DNA of 64,000 bases from Dielma fastidiosa (lineage in GTDB: Bacteria; Bacillota_I; Bacilli_A; Erysipelotrichales; Erysipelotrichaceae). The stretch lies in assembly GCF_000313565.1 (NCBI RefSeq), contig NZ_HE578923.1, positions 433,445-497,444 of the forward strand. The letters run 5' to 3'. The translations under genes and the position numbers were made by a program. How positions within the stretch are numbered: the first letter of the stretch is position 1; each line of letters begins with the position of its first letter. The notes beneath the pieces are model-generated. The model saw only the letters and a program-made list of their open reading frames with translations. It was not told the DNA's origin and searched no databases. Of the stretch, positions 35,341 through 44,198 are shown in pieces.

Positions 35341-35988
35341 TTATTGATTATATTGACGTTCACCAAAAATCTTAGAACCGACACGGATTAACGTTGTCCC
35401 ATATTCAAGAGCCAGCGGATAATCATTGCTCATGCCCATTGATAAAGTATCCAGCTGATATTTCTTTTGATAGGTGGTATAGAAATCATGGGCCTGCTGA
35501 AAGCTCTTGCGGATCAGTGCCTCATCCTCACTGTGCGCACCAATCGTCATAATGCCTTTAACCTTGATATTCGCAAATCGCTGGGCTAATTCTAAGGCTA
35601 ACGGCGCTTCTTCCACCGTAAAGCCGGATTTAGTTTCTTCATTGGCAAAATTAATCTGCAGCAGCACCGGCATGCATTTATTCTGCTTTGCCGCTTCCTT
35701 ATCGATGGCAGCTAACAGATGCAAAGAATCAACGGAATGGATCAGGGAAGTCAGCCGCACGGCATCCTTTACTTTATTAGTTTGCAGATGACCGATCATA
35801 TGCCATTCAAAAGGATCATTTTCATGCGCCTTTTCTTTCAGCTCCTGAACCTTATTTTCACCAAATACATGAATCCCTGCCTGCCATGCCGCTTCTACTT
35901 CAGCGCGGCTGCGGGTCTTGCTGACTGCCATCAGGCATACATCAGCCGGTAATTCAGACTTGATTTTCATTACTTCATCCTGTATCAT
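35341..35988 (-). CDS. ylmE: YggS/PLPBP-family pyridoxal-phosphate-binding protein
   Basis: A PLP-carrier protein that maintains vitamin B6 and amino acid balance. The 215-residue protein shows LMAVSKTRS with the PLP-binding Lys near residue 24, FGENKVQEL near 42, EWHMIGHLQTNK near 61, LLQINFANEETKSGF, and SMGMSNDYPLAL near 183. GGAGG precedes the ATG. In Bacillus it belongs to the sepF neighbourhood; here it sits 14 kb away, downstream of rpmB on the same strand, with a terminator between. Confidence 0.95.
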   Translation of the reverse strand: MIQDEVMKIKSELPADVCLMAVSKTRSRAEVEAAWQAGIHVFGENKVQELKEKAHENDPFEWHMIGHLQTNKVKDAVRLTSLIHSVDSLHLLAAIDKEAAKQNKCMPVLLQINFANEETKSGFTVEEAPLALELAQRFANIKVKGIMTIGAHSEDEALIRKSFQQAHDFYTTYQKKYQLDTLSMGMSNDYPLALEYGTTLIRVGSKIFGERQYNQ

Positions 35989-36005
35989 AAATACCTCCGT
36001 GAATA

Positions 36006-36026
36006 GAAAAAAACAGGTTGCCCTGT
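36006..36026 (-). terminator. Terminator of rpmB (minus strand)
   Basis: ACAGG (36013-36017) / CCTGT (36022-36026) hairpin, followed on the minus strand by a run of seven U. Confidence 0.7.
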
Positions 36027-36027
36027 C

Positions 36028-36216
36028 TTATATTCCTTGTTTTTTTAATGTTCTCAATGCACGAGCGGATATACGGATCTTTTGAGGTTTACCATCTACC
36101 ATGACATTGACTTTTTGTAAGTTCACATTCCATTTACGACGTGTAGCACGTAATGAGTGAGAACGCTTGTTTCCAGATAAAGGACCTTTACCAGTAATTG
36201 CACAAACTTTTGACAT
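36028..36216 (-). CDS. rpmB: Ribosomal protein L28
   Basis: The 62-residue 50S protein has the L28 pattern: [20 protein letters not shown], then [13 protein letters not shown], then [14 protein letters not shown] strong ribosome site AAGGGGGT precedes the ATG. This copy lacks the Cys pair of zinc-type L28 beyond a single Cys near residue 5. In Bacillus rpmB follows thiN and spoVM; here it is 3 kb away and inverted. Confidence 0.95.
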   Translation of the reverse strand: MSKVCAITGKGPLSGNKRSHSLRATRRKWNVNLQKVNVMVDGKPQKIRISARALRTLKKQGI

Positions 36217-36443
36217 ACCGTAACCCCCTTTCAGCTTACTTGTACATGACTTGCCTAATTACTATATCATTTAATTTTTATAAAAGCAAGTAAAAGTGAA
36301 GAAAAAAATTCCGATTTTTAGTAAAAAAGGTTTATTATGCTTAAAACATCGCAGAAATCGATCTCCTTTTCCTTAAACCCATCGTAAATTCTATACATTA
36401 AGGTCGATATTTGTTACAATAAAACCGTTATGGAGGATGCACG

Positions 36444-39350
36444 ATGATTAAAAAAATACTAACAGGATTGCTGGCTTTTGCTTTGTGTGTCAATACGGCA
36501 GGTCAAGGGCTGCCGATCAAGGCCGCTTCTTCACCTGATGAGGTAGCGATACAATTGCATGGCAGCGGAACATTAAATATATATAAGGATGCCAGCTGTA
36601 CGGGTACTGTTTTAAGCTACATTAATATGTCAGGCAGCTATGGCGGCGATATGGCGTTGATTGAAGAAACCGCTTCTGCTTATAAGATAAAGATTGCCGG
36701 TGTGACTGGCTGGGTATCTAAAAACAGCGGTTTAACACCGTTAAGTATCAGTGAGGCTAAATATCCTTCTTATTACGGGGTTAACAGCAGCGGTGAAATA
36801 TATCATCAAATCAGCGGTGATCCTACAATTAAGAAATATATGTCAACACAGGTAATGGGGCCTAAGCCTTCTTATCTGAAAAGCGGTACAAATTATTACA
36901 GCTATGACGGTAATTATTTCTATACCGATTATGAGGATATGATTGAGGATTACCGCAATGATACCTTTAAGCATGCGGTTAATACGGATGATCCTTATTA
37001 TAATTATTATCAGTATCTGCCGGTTCACAGCAAGACGAATCTGAGCGCTGATGATATCAATGATTATGTGCGCAAGAGTTTGGGCTATACATCAATTCCT
37101 TCAAGCTATAAGAGCATGGGCTCAAAGGAGTCGATGCTAGTTGAATCCGGACAAGCTTTCCTTGATGTAGAAGATGTTTATGGTACAAATGCGGCATTAA
37201 TTTTTGCGATTGCTTTAAATGAAAGTGCAAGCGGCCGCAGCGAATATGCGGTTGACCGCAATAATTTGTTTGGTTTGGGTGCTTTTGATGCTTCGCCAAC
37301 CGACGCGAAAAAATATGCTTCTATTGAAAAATGCATTGAAACCTTTGCCAGTATGCATCTGAACTGGGGTTTCTTGGATTATTATGACAGCCGGTATAAC
37401 GGCGGCCATGTCGGTGATAAGAACAGCGGGCTGAATGTAACCTATGCTTCTGATCCATATTGGGGAGAAAAGGCAGCCAGTTACTATTATAAATTGGATA
37501 AATACAGCGGCTTAAAAGATTACGGCAGTGAAACAATTGCTATTCATCCAACGGCTGAACGTATGCCGATCCGTAAGGAAGCATCAACGACATCAGCTTC
37601 GATTGGTTCAGTTGCCAGTGTCAGCAACCTCTCTTATGTCGTACTAGGAGAAGAAGGCAAGTTCTATAAGGTACTGCTTGATTTCCATTTAGATAAAAAC
37701 CGCAATGTTATGAAGCATGATGAAAGTCTTTGGTATGAGCCTTATGATTTCAGTAATAATTATGGCTATATCTTAAAGAGTGATTTAGAAATCGTTAACG
37801 AGGGAAGCGGTTCAACGATTCCTTCCGGTTCAGATAAAGAAATTAGTTTCAGTGACAGTAATTTATTAAAGGCTGTCAATAAAGCGCTGGGCAGTACACG
37901 TTTGGCGGATCAGCCAGTCACTGAGAAAGAAGCGCAGACAATTACGGCTCTGACTATTGATGATGCTGTTGCATCTTTTAAGGGCATCAGCGCGTTAAAC
38001 AAGCTGACTACTTTAGTGATGAATCAAGTACAGGCTGATGCGGATATGAGCGAATTAAGTGAGCTTGGACGCTTAAGTGATTTAAGTGTTACTGTTAAAA
38101 AGAGCGCTGAGCTTGATTTTATCAGTAAATGCACTTCACTGCATAAGCTGACAATCAAGAGTGATTTCATCAGCAGCGGTGATGAATTACCGTCATTAAA
38201 GAAATTGAAGAGTCTGACTACTTTAATTATTGACGGCGGTAAGGTGAGTGATGTTTCTTCATTTGAAACACTGCCGGTCACAAGTATTGAAATTATCAAT
38301 CAGCTGATTGCTGTTGAATTAAAGAATAACTCATTTACAAACCCATTAAAGAACGCGAAGGGCAAGAGTATTGATTTAAGCGATGCTGATGCGAACGCGT
38401 CCTTCAGCTATGAAAATGATTTGGTTACAACTTCTGCCGCTTCGATAACAATTAATTTTGATGAGAACTTCAGCGGTACAGTCAGCCGTTTCAGCGGCAA
38501 GCTGACAAGCGGTACTGCAATTAATGCGAATCTGAATCAGCCTGGCTGGCAGCAGTTTGATACTGAATGGGTTTATGTGGAAAATAGTGCCTTGGTTAAG
38601 GGCTGGAAAAAGGTCGGCGATACTTGGTATTATTTCAAAGAGAATGGTTTAATGGCTAAGGGCTGGATTCAGGACAGTTCTAAGTCATGGTATTATTTGG
38701 ATTATACGAGCGGTAAAATGCTGACTGGCTGGCGGGCTGACGGTTCTAAATGGTATTATCTGAATCCGGCGAACGGCATCATGCAGACAGGCTGGCAGAC
38801 GATTGACGGCGCTCAGTATTATCTGTCACCAATGGGTGATATGGCAGTTGGTGATGTAGTCATCGATGGTCATTCTTATACATTTACCGATAAGGGGGTC
38901 TATGTTCGTGATAACGGTGTTGTCAATGAGCCTATCCCGAATGATCCGAATTCACCGGCCGATCCTATCGATCCAGCACTGCCGGTTAATCCAAGCGAGG
39001 AAGTGCCAAGTGAAAATACACCGATTGAATATCCAAAGGGTACATGGGTAAATAACGGTTCTTATGTGTATCAGCTTGCGGACGGCTCGAACTATAAGGG
39101 CTGGCTGCTGGAAAACAATTGCTGGTATCTGCTGGATTATGATACGGGCGTGATGAAGACAGGCTGGGTAGCTTCAGGCTCAGTTTGGTACTATCTGAAT
39201 CCAGCGAACGGCATCATGCAGCTTGGTAAGTGGATTGATGATAACGGCAGCTGGTATTATGTTGATATTACGGGTGCGATGGTAACCGGCAGCAAGGTTA
39301 TTGACGGTGTAAACTATACGTTTGCGGCAAATGGCGTGTTAGCAGAATAG
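36444..39350 (+). CDS. Secreted modular glucosaminidase with SH3, LRR and wall-binding repeats
   Basis: A 968-residue secreted autolysin-like protein. Order: signal peptide (1-27); SH3-like domain (about 30-100); an endo-beta-N-acetylglucosaminidase domain (about 215-345) with the likely catalytic Glu in ALNESASGRSEYAV and NLFGLGAFDASP; a second SH3-like domain (about 365-450); an internalin-like leucine-rich stretch (about 475-640); two blocks of choline-binding-type repeats (WYYFKENGLMAKGW, SKWYYLNPANGIMQTGW) split by a Pro-rich linker. GGAGG precedes the ATG. Probably cleaves peptidoglycan glycan strands in daughter-cell separation or wall turnover. Confidence 0.88.
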   Translation: MIKKILTGLLAFALCVNTAGQGLPIKAASSPDEVAIQLHGSGTLNIYKDASCTGTVLSYINMSGSYGGDMALIEETASAYKIKIAGVTGWVSKNSGLTPLSISEAKYPSYYGVNSSGEIYHQISGDPTIKKYMSTQVMGPKPSYLKSGTNYYSYDGNYFYTDYEDMIEDYRNDTFKHAVNTDDPYYNYYQYLPVHSKTNLSADDINDYVRKSLGYTSIPSSYKSMGSKESMLVESGQAFLDVEDVYGTNAALIFAIALNESASGRSEYAVDRNNLFGLGAFDASPTDAKKYASIEKCIETFASMHLNWGFLDYYDSRYNGGHVGDKNSGLNVTYASDPYWGEKAASYYYKLDKYSGLKDYGSETIAIHPTAERMPIRKEASTTSASIGSVASVSNLSYVVLGEEGKFYKVLLDFHLDKNRNVMKHDESLWYEPYDFSNNYGYILKSDLEIVNEGSGSTIPSGSDKEISFSDSNLLKAVNKALGSTRLADQPVTEKEAQTITALTIDDAVASFKGISALNKLTTLVMNQVQADADMSELSELGRLSDLSVTVKKSAELDFISKCTSLHKLTIKSDFISSGDELPSLKKLKSLTTLIIDGGKVSDVSSFETLPVTSIEIINQLIAVELKNNSFTNPLKNAKGKSIDLSDADANASFSYENDLVTTSAASITINFDENFSGTVSRFSGKLTSGTAINANLNQPGWQQFDTEWVYVENSALVKGWKKVGDTWYYFKENGLMAKGWIQDSSKSWYYLDYTSGKMLTGWRADGSKWYYLNPANGIMQTGWQTIDGAQYYLSPMGDMAVGDVVIDGHSYTFTDKGVYVRDNGVVNEPIPNDPNSPADPIDPALPVNPSEEVPSENTPIEYPKGTWVNNGSYVYQLADGSNYKGWLLENNCWYLLDYDTGVMKTGWVASGSVWYYLNPANGIMQLGKWIDDNGSWYYVDITGAMVTGSKVIDGVNYTFAANGVLAE

Positions 39351-39376
39351 CAACTTAAAGGCAGGGGGAGGATTTT

Positions 39377-39568
39377 ATGTTCAGCAAAGACAATATTAAA
39401 TTTAATATCTTCTTTTATATGCTGATTTTCCTTGGATGGGCATTTATCAGTGATGGTGAGCTGCCTTCCTTTGCCGCCTATTTTTTCCACCCTGTTATAT
39501 TTGTTACGATACTTATTAATTCATTGTGGATCTTAGCGAATGTAATGTATGATAAGCATGATAATTAA
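39377..39568 (+). CDS. Small membrane protein, unknown
   Basis: A 63-residue protein with two membrane helices (about 10-26 and 36-56) and a charged end (MYDKHDN). GGGGGAGG precedes the ATG 26 bases after the glucosaminidase stop, so the two are probably co-transcribed. A terminator follows. Unrecognised. Confidence 0.65.
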   Translation: MFSKDNIKFNIFFYMLIFLGWAFISDGELPSFAAYFFHPVIFVTILINSLWILANVMYDKHDN

Positions 39569-39571
39569 TTC

Positions 39572-39609
39572 AAACCGGAATGCTGAATCCAAAGCCTTCC
39601 GGTTTTATT
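39572..39609 (+). terminator. Terminator of the glucosaminidase operon
   Basis: AAACCGGAA (39572-39580) pairs perfectly with TTCCGGTTT (39597-39605), then TATTTTA. Confidence 0.8.
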
Positions 39610-39674
39610 TTAGAAACATTGAAGCACTCATATAAATTTGTTAAAATGAATTAAAGCCGTGAGGGGGAAGCTTT

Positions 39675-40550
39675 ATGGAATATGATTATAAATATGATCT
39701 GCGTGAAACCGTCAGTGATTTGTTTAAGTGTCTGGTGTATAGCTATCTGTTATCTTTTCTTTTACTTATCCTGCGTACATTCATAGCGAGTTTGTTGCCG
39801 CTGCCGGCTGCCATGACGGAACAGCTGGAGCCAATGTTGGAATATCTTGATTTAGGGATTCCTTTACTTTATCTGTTTATTCGCTTAGGCAGAAATTACA
39901 GCTTTGATACAAAAAGCTGTTTTAAGCGGGTGGCTATTAAAGGTCGTGAACTGTTGTCACTATGCTGCTTGGATGCCGGTCTGGTATTATTGGTAATCTT
40001 AATCATTTCTTGTATCACAGTAGTCGTTATCATGTACATTCCAGAGGTTGGCGAAATTTTTGAGAACGTATCACCAACAAATGATTTACCGGCTGAAATC
40101 CTTACAGCAGTGGTTCTGGCACCAATTTTTGAAGAAATCGTTTTTAGGGGAATCATGCTGAATCTGCTGAAGCCGCATGGTACCCGCTTTGCGATATTAC
40201 TTGTATCATTCCTATTCGCCATTGGACATCCCGGCCCCTTTGGCATGCTCAGTGCTTTTATAGGCAGTATTCTAATGTGTCATATTGTTCTTTATTATCA
40301 ATCGATATGGCCGACGATTGGCATTCATGTCTTACATAATGCATTGGGCTATTTCCCTGATGCATTATTTGTCGTATTATTTCTTGCCATTCTTTGTTTC
40401 TTCTTATATTTCTTGATTAAAGGCGACTATAAGAAATATTTTAAATTGCCGATGGTTCCCAATGATCCAAATTGCTGGGCAAGTTTGGTGAGTCCTGGCA
40501 AAATTATATTGGTGCTACTTCTGATGATTAGTTCTTTAGTAGTTGGTTAA
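39675..40550 (+). CDS. CPBP-family intramembrane metalloprotease
   Basis: A 291-residue membrane protein with about eight helices. It has the three CPBP (Abi) motifs: FEEIVFRGIML near residue 154, FAIGHPGPFGML near 176 and HVLHNALGYF near 219, with Glu and His metal ligands. Members process prenylated or other membrane peptides, and some give bacteriocin immunity. The ATG follows GAGGGGGAAGC. It is the last protein gene before the CRISPR leader; no functional link to the array is implied. Confidence 0.85.
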   Translation: MEYDYKYDLRETVSDLFKCLVYSYLLSFLLLILRTFIASLLPLPAAMTEQLEPMLEYLDLGIPLLYLFIRLGRNYSFDTKSCFKRVAIKGRELLSLCCLDAGLVLLVILIISCITVVVIMYIPEVGEIFENVSPTNDLPAEILTAVVLAPIFEEIVFRGIMLNLLKPHGTRFAILLVSFLFAIGHPGPFGMLSAFIGSILMCHIVLYYQSIWPTIGIHVLHNALGYFPDALFVVLFLAILCFFLYFLIKGDYKKYFKLPMVPNDPNCWASLVSPGKIILVLLLMISSLVVG

Positions 40551-40956
40551 GCTTTTTATATTTTTAAAGATAAAAAGTATATCCCCATATTACGGGTTTA
40601 CGTCATTAAAGAGCTGTATGGCTCTCTATTTTGATGGGCTTCATATCTGTGCAGCTAGTAGAATGCATAAGTGTTATAATTTACTGAACTCACCCTTTCT
40701 TTATGAAGATTCAGTTTCTGATTCATTCAAAAGTTTAGGATGTGGTATAATATAAATATATGTGGGAGTTAACTTAAATGAATGGAGTGCGAATGTGAAG
40801 CAAACATGAAATCTATGGGGGATTCGCACTAATAATTAACGAATAATAATGAAAGCAAAGAGGGTTTATAACTAAAAATAAAGAGTATAAATGTGATTTA
40901 ATGATGATTTTGTTGGCTTATTGGTAATATTATTACTTTTTATGTATAATTTTGCT
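40551..40956 (+). promoter_or_regulatory. AT-rich CRISPR leader region
   Basis: No convincing protein gene. It holds a weak terminator-like AGAGC/GCTCT (40610-40625), two TATAAT -10 elements (near 40675 and 40746), and a perfect 8-bp inverted repeat GTGCGAAT (40787-40794) / ATTCGCAC (40822-40829). The last 120 bases before the first repeat are AT-rich. Position, AT content and the inverted repeat, which from memory resembles the element downstream of cas2 in type I-C loci, identify it as the array leader. Confidence 0.6.
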
Positions 40957-41585
40957 GTCGAGAGTCGTATGACTCTTGTGGATTGAAATATATAAGTAGG
41001 AATGTCTTGATTCAGGATGTAACGTCGAGAGTCGTATGACTCTTGTGGATTGAAATTAAAGCGTATCAGTCAATCTATGGTGAGAGTGAAGGTCGAGAGT
41101 CGTATGACTCTTGTGGATTGAAATTTCTACCCCTAAATACTCCATGAGGTATTCGAAGTCGAGAGTCGTATGACTCTTGTGGATTGAAATTTTGTAGACA
41201 CGATGGATGTCGATGAGTCCAATGTCGAGAGTCGTATGACTCTTGTGGATTGAAATGAGAGATATAGTTAAGCTTAATCCATCAATCTCAAGTCGAGAGT
41301 CGTATGACTCTTGTGGATTGAAATGATGATCAACTGTGACTGATACTGAGCAATCTTGGTCGAGAGTCGTATGACTCTTGTGGATTGAAATATATAAGTA
41401 GGAATGTCTTGATTCAGGATGTAACGTCGAGAGTCGTATGACTCTTGTGGATTGAAATTAAAGCGTATCAGTCAATCTATGGTGAGAGTGAAGGTCGAGA
41501 GTCGTATGACTCTTGTGGATTGAAACTGTTATTATGATGGTGACGAGTACCACGTATTCAGTCAAGAGTCACAAGACTCTTTTTA
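40957..41585 (+). CRISPR. CRISPR array, type I-C-like repeat, 9 full repeats, no cas genes in window
   Basis: Nine 33-nt repeats begin at 40957, 41024, 41092, 41158, 41224, 41292, 41359, 41426 and 41494. They start GTCGAGAGTC, contain the dyad AGAGTC/GACTCT and end GTGGATTGAAAT (the ninth ends GAAAC). Spacers are 33-35 nt. A tenth, degenerate repeat (41561-41585) closes the array. The 3' end ATTGAAAT is that of type I-C repeats, so the array reads left to right with the leader on the left. Spacers 1 and 2 are identical to spacers 7 and 8. No cas gene is present within the window. Confidence 0.97.
41561..41585 (+). terminator. Degenerate last repeat acting as a terminator-like hairpin
   Basis: The final partial repeat reads GTCAAGAGTC then ACAAGACTCTT. 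AAGAGTC pairs perfectly with GACTCTT around a 4-base loop and is followed by TTTT, which the intact repeats lack. Confidence 0.65.
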
Positions 41586-41853
41586 ATTTGTTTTTATATT
41601 TTTTAGGAAAAATATACCAATTTTGTAAATATGTTGAACTATCCTGAATATAAGCATTAAAATAGAAATGGTATCCCTGCTGGCTGAGCAGTCTATGCGC
41701 AGGGTTTGCACTTCTTTGTATATGTTTGTACTTTTTGATTGACCTTTTATCAAAAAAAGCTGTGGAAATATGTTTTTCCTATTTTTAAGTCACTTGAATT
41801 ATGTTATTATATTATAGAATGAAAGTAATAATAGTTAGGGGGCTTCCTAAGAT
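41586..41853 (+). promoter_or_regulatory. Region between the CRISPR array and ftsA
   Basis: No gene is seen. It holds an inverted repeat CCCTGC (41675-41680) / GCAGGG (41699-41704), with a competing CTGCT/AGCAG stem, and an AT-rich promoter-like zone near 41795-41825 (TATTATATTATAG) that probably drives ftsA. Confidence 0.4.
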
Positions 41854-43098
41854 ATGTCGGATAAGCAAATTTATGCATCAGTCGAAATTGCCGATCATGA
41901 AGTTCGACTTGTTGTCGGCGAGTTTTATGAAACTCGTTTTAATATCCTGCGCGTAGAGAAGGTCCGTTTTAATGGTGTTGAAGATAGTATCATTGTGAAT
42001 GAAAGCAACGTTGTAACGGCTTTGATTAAAGCGGTTGACAACGCATCAAATATTTTAGGCTACCGGATTGAGCGAATTTTGCTGGCTATTCCATGTGTTG
42101 ATGTAAAGCGTCACAGCCGCCGTGTCAATGTTATGGTTAAAAGCGGTAAGGTGCGTTTAAGTGATGTTCAAAATGGCATCAATGAAGCGATTCAGTACAG
42201 CCCAGAGGAAAATCTGGAGCTGGTGAATGTCGGCTGCATTAAGTATGTCATTAATGGAATTTCATCAAGAAAGCTGCCGCTGAATGAGGTATGTGATGCA
42301 TTTTCAATGGAAATCGATCTGTTCTATGCCAATAAACGGATTCTTTATTCGTATGCACGCTGTGTAGAGAAAGCGGGTCTGCAGATTCTAGATATCTGTC
42401 TTGACGCTTATGCAATTGCGGAAGAGGCAGCGATTTTTGAACAGACGATTGAGAATTATATTGTATTACTGAATTTATCTCGTCAGAATACGACACTTTC
42501 TTTATTTTCGCATGGTAAACTATTGAGTTGTGAAACCTTGAATGAAGGTTATGGTTCATGGGTTTCAGCGTTGAAGGAAGATTATAACATTAAAACTGAA
42601 AATGCGGTTCGTCTGATTAAAGAAAATGCAACCTTTCAGGATGAACCTAATGGGAATCGTCCGGTTTTTATTTGGGCTGAAAATGATAAGCAGTGTACGA
42701 TTACTTTAAATCAATTGAATAAGGTGATTACACCGCATGCCCTGGCATGGATTGAACGGGTTAATGACGCCTGCTCGCCGATTCTGTCAATGGGTGAAAT
42801 GAAATACATACTTACAGGTGATGGTCTGGATATTCAGGGCCTGCGTCATCTGTTTCCAAAATTAAATGCCCCGGCCAGTGTTTATGTGCCGCAGACGATT
42901 GGCGGCCGCAGCTGTTCTATGACGGTAAGCTTAGGGATGTTCTATGCTTGGCGTACATTAAATGAAATACGGCAGGATACAAGAATCTGTACAGGTCAGC
43001 AAGAGGTTGAACAAGGTATCTTGGGTTCACAGAATCAAGACAGTGAAGAACATGGCTTTACTAAAAAATTAAAAAATATATTAATGAATGAAAAATAG
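41854..43098 (+). CDS. ftsA: Cell division actin-like protein FtsA
   Basis: Tethers FtsZ filaments to the membrane. The 414-residue protein shows an FtsA-like order: YASVEIADHEVRLVV at the N terminus, an SHS2-type insert (LLAIPCVDVKRHSRRVNVMV), phosphate-binding strands (ENYIVLLNLSRQNTTLSLFS) and YILTGDGLDIQGL. The C-terminal amphipathic helix (FTKKLKNILMNEK) is the membrane anchor. It is diverged from the usual sequence, but ftsZ directly downstream confirms it. AGGGGGC precedes the ATG. Confidence 0.9.
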   Translation: MSDKQIYASVEIADHEVRLVVGEFYETRFNILRVEKVRFNGVEDSIIVNESNVVTALIKAVDNASNILGYRIERILLAIPCVDVKRHSRRVNVMVKSGKVRLSDVQNGINEAIQYSPEENLELVNVGCIKYVINGISSRKLPLNEVCDAFSMEIDLFYANKRILYSYARCVEKAGLQILDICLDAYAIAEEAAIFEQTIENYIVLLNLSRQNTTLSLFSHGKLLSCETLNEGYGSWVSALKEDYNIKTENAVRLIKENATFQDEPNGNRPVFIWAENDKQCTITLNQLNKVITPHALAWIERVNDACSPILSMGEMKYILTGDGLDIQGLRHLFPKLNAPASVYVPQTIGGRSCSMTVSLGMFYAWRTLNEIRQDTRICTGQQEVEQGILGSQNQDSEEHGFTKKLKNILMNEK

Positions 43099-43118
43099 GA
43101 GAGAGTGAGGACACGGTT

Positions 43119-44195
43119 ATGAGTGATTTACAGTTTGAACAGGTAGCAAATATAAAAGTATTTGGAATTGGCGGCGCTGGCGGCAATGCTGTTAACCGCA
43201 TGGTCAATGAAGGTGTCAAGGGTGTTGAGTTTTATGTGGCTAATACCGATCTTCAGGTTTTAAATCGGTCAGCAGTTGAAAATAAAATCGTTTTAGGCCG
43301 TGAAGTGACAAGAGGTCTAGGGGCCGGCGGCGATCCTGAAGTAGGACGCAAAGCGGCTCAGGAAAATGAATCTGAAATCCGGGAAGCGATGAAGGATGCC
43401 GATATGGTATTTATCACAGCCGGTTTAGGCGGCGGTACAGGTACTGGTGCGGCACCGCTGTTTGCGAAAATTGCGAAGGAAGAAGGCGCGTTAACCGTAG
43501 GAATCGTTACTAAGCCTTTCTCTTTTGAAGGACGCAAGCGTTCTGAATCAGCAAATTCCGGCTTGAGTGAACTGCGTCAATATGTAGACTCACTGATTAT
43601 CGTGTCAAACAATAACTTACTTGAAGTAATCGGCCGCAAGCCGGTCGGCGAAGCTTTTGAAGCTGCGGATAATGTATTGCGTCAAGGTGTGCAGACAATT
43701 ACCGATTTGATTGCGGTACCGGCAATGATCAACTTGGACTTTGCTGATGTTCGTTCTGTTATGGAAAACCAAGGATCAGCACTGATTGGTATCGGTATGG
43801 CTGAAGGTGATGACAAGGCTAGAGCGGCTGCTGAGAAGGCTATTCAGTCACCATTGCTGGAAGCTCAGATTACCGGTGCTAAGAATGCGATTATTAATGT
43901 TACCGGCGGTGAAAATATTACGCTTTATGATGCGGATGATGCCGCGGCTTATATCCGTGAAGCAGCCGGCAATGAAATTGATACGATTTTTGGTGTTGCT
44001 ATTAATAAAAATCTTGGTGATGCAATTATTGTTACAGTTATCGCCACGGGCTTTGATGAAACTGCTAATGATCCTAAAACTGCTACAACACTGCGTTCAG
44101 CTGCTGTTAAGAAGGAACCGGTACGCAATAGTGCGCCATCCCGCAGTATTGAGGATTTGGATGACGGCGGTATTCCTAATTTCTTTAAGCATTAA
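43119..44195 (+). CDS. ftsZ: Cell division protein FtsZ
   Basis: The tubulin-like GTPase of the division ring. The 358-residue protein has the N-terminal [13 protein letters not shown]-type loop ([14 protein letters not shown]), the GTP signature [10 protein letters not shown] near residue 104, and the T7-loop NLDFADV near 205. A short linker ends in the C-terminal peptide [11 protein letters not shown], the binding site of FtsA and SepF. GTGAGGA precedes the ATG. It is normally next to spoIIGA-sigE, but here it is followed by an unknown gene. Confidence 0.98.
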   Translation: MSDLQFEQVANIKVFGIGGAGGNAVNRMVNEGVKGVEFYVANTDLQVLNRSAVENKIVLGREVTRGLGAGGDPEVGRKAAQENESEIREAMKDADMVFITAGLGGGTGTGAAPLFAKIAKEEGALTVGIVTKPFSFEGRKRSESANSGLSELRQYVDSLIIVSNNNLLEVIGRKPVGEAFEAADNVLRQGVQTITDLIAVPAMINLDFADVRSVMENQGSALIGIGMAEGDDKARAAAEKAIQSPLLEAQITGAKNAIINVTGGENITLYDADDAAAYIREAAGNEIDTIFGVAINKNLGDAIIVTVIATGFDETANDPKTATTLRSAAVKKEPVRNSAPSRSIEDLDDGGIPNFFKH

Positions 44196-44198
44196 TCT

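Noticed and set aside
40543-40755. 70-codon open frame overlapping the end of the CPBP gene
   Set aside because: No ribosome site, odd composition, and it runs into the CRISPR leader promoter; not a real gene.
41675-41704. CCCTGC/GCAGGG inverted repeat upstream of ftsA
   Set aside because: Short with an 18-base loop and no partner features; noted in the intergenic entry, not claimed as a regulator.
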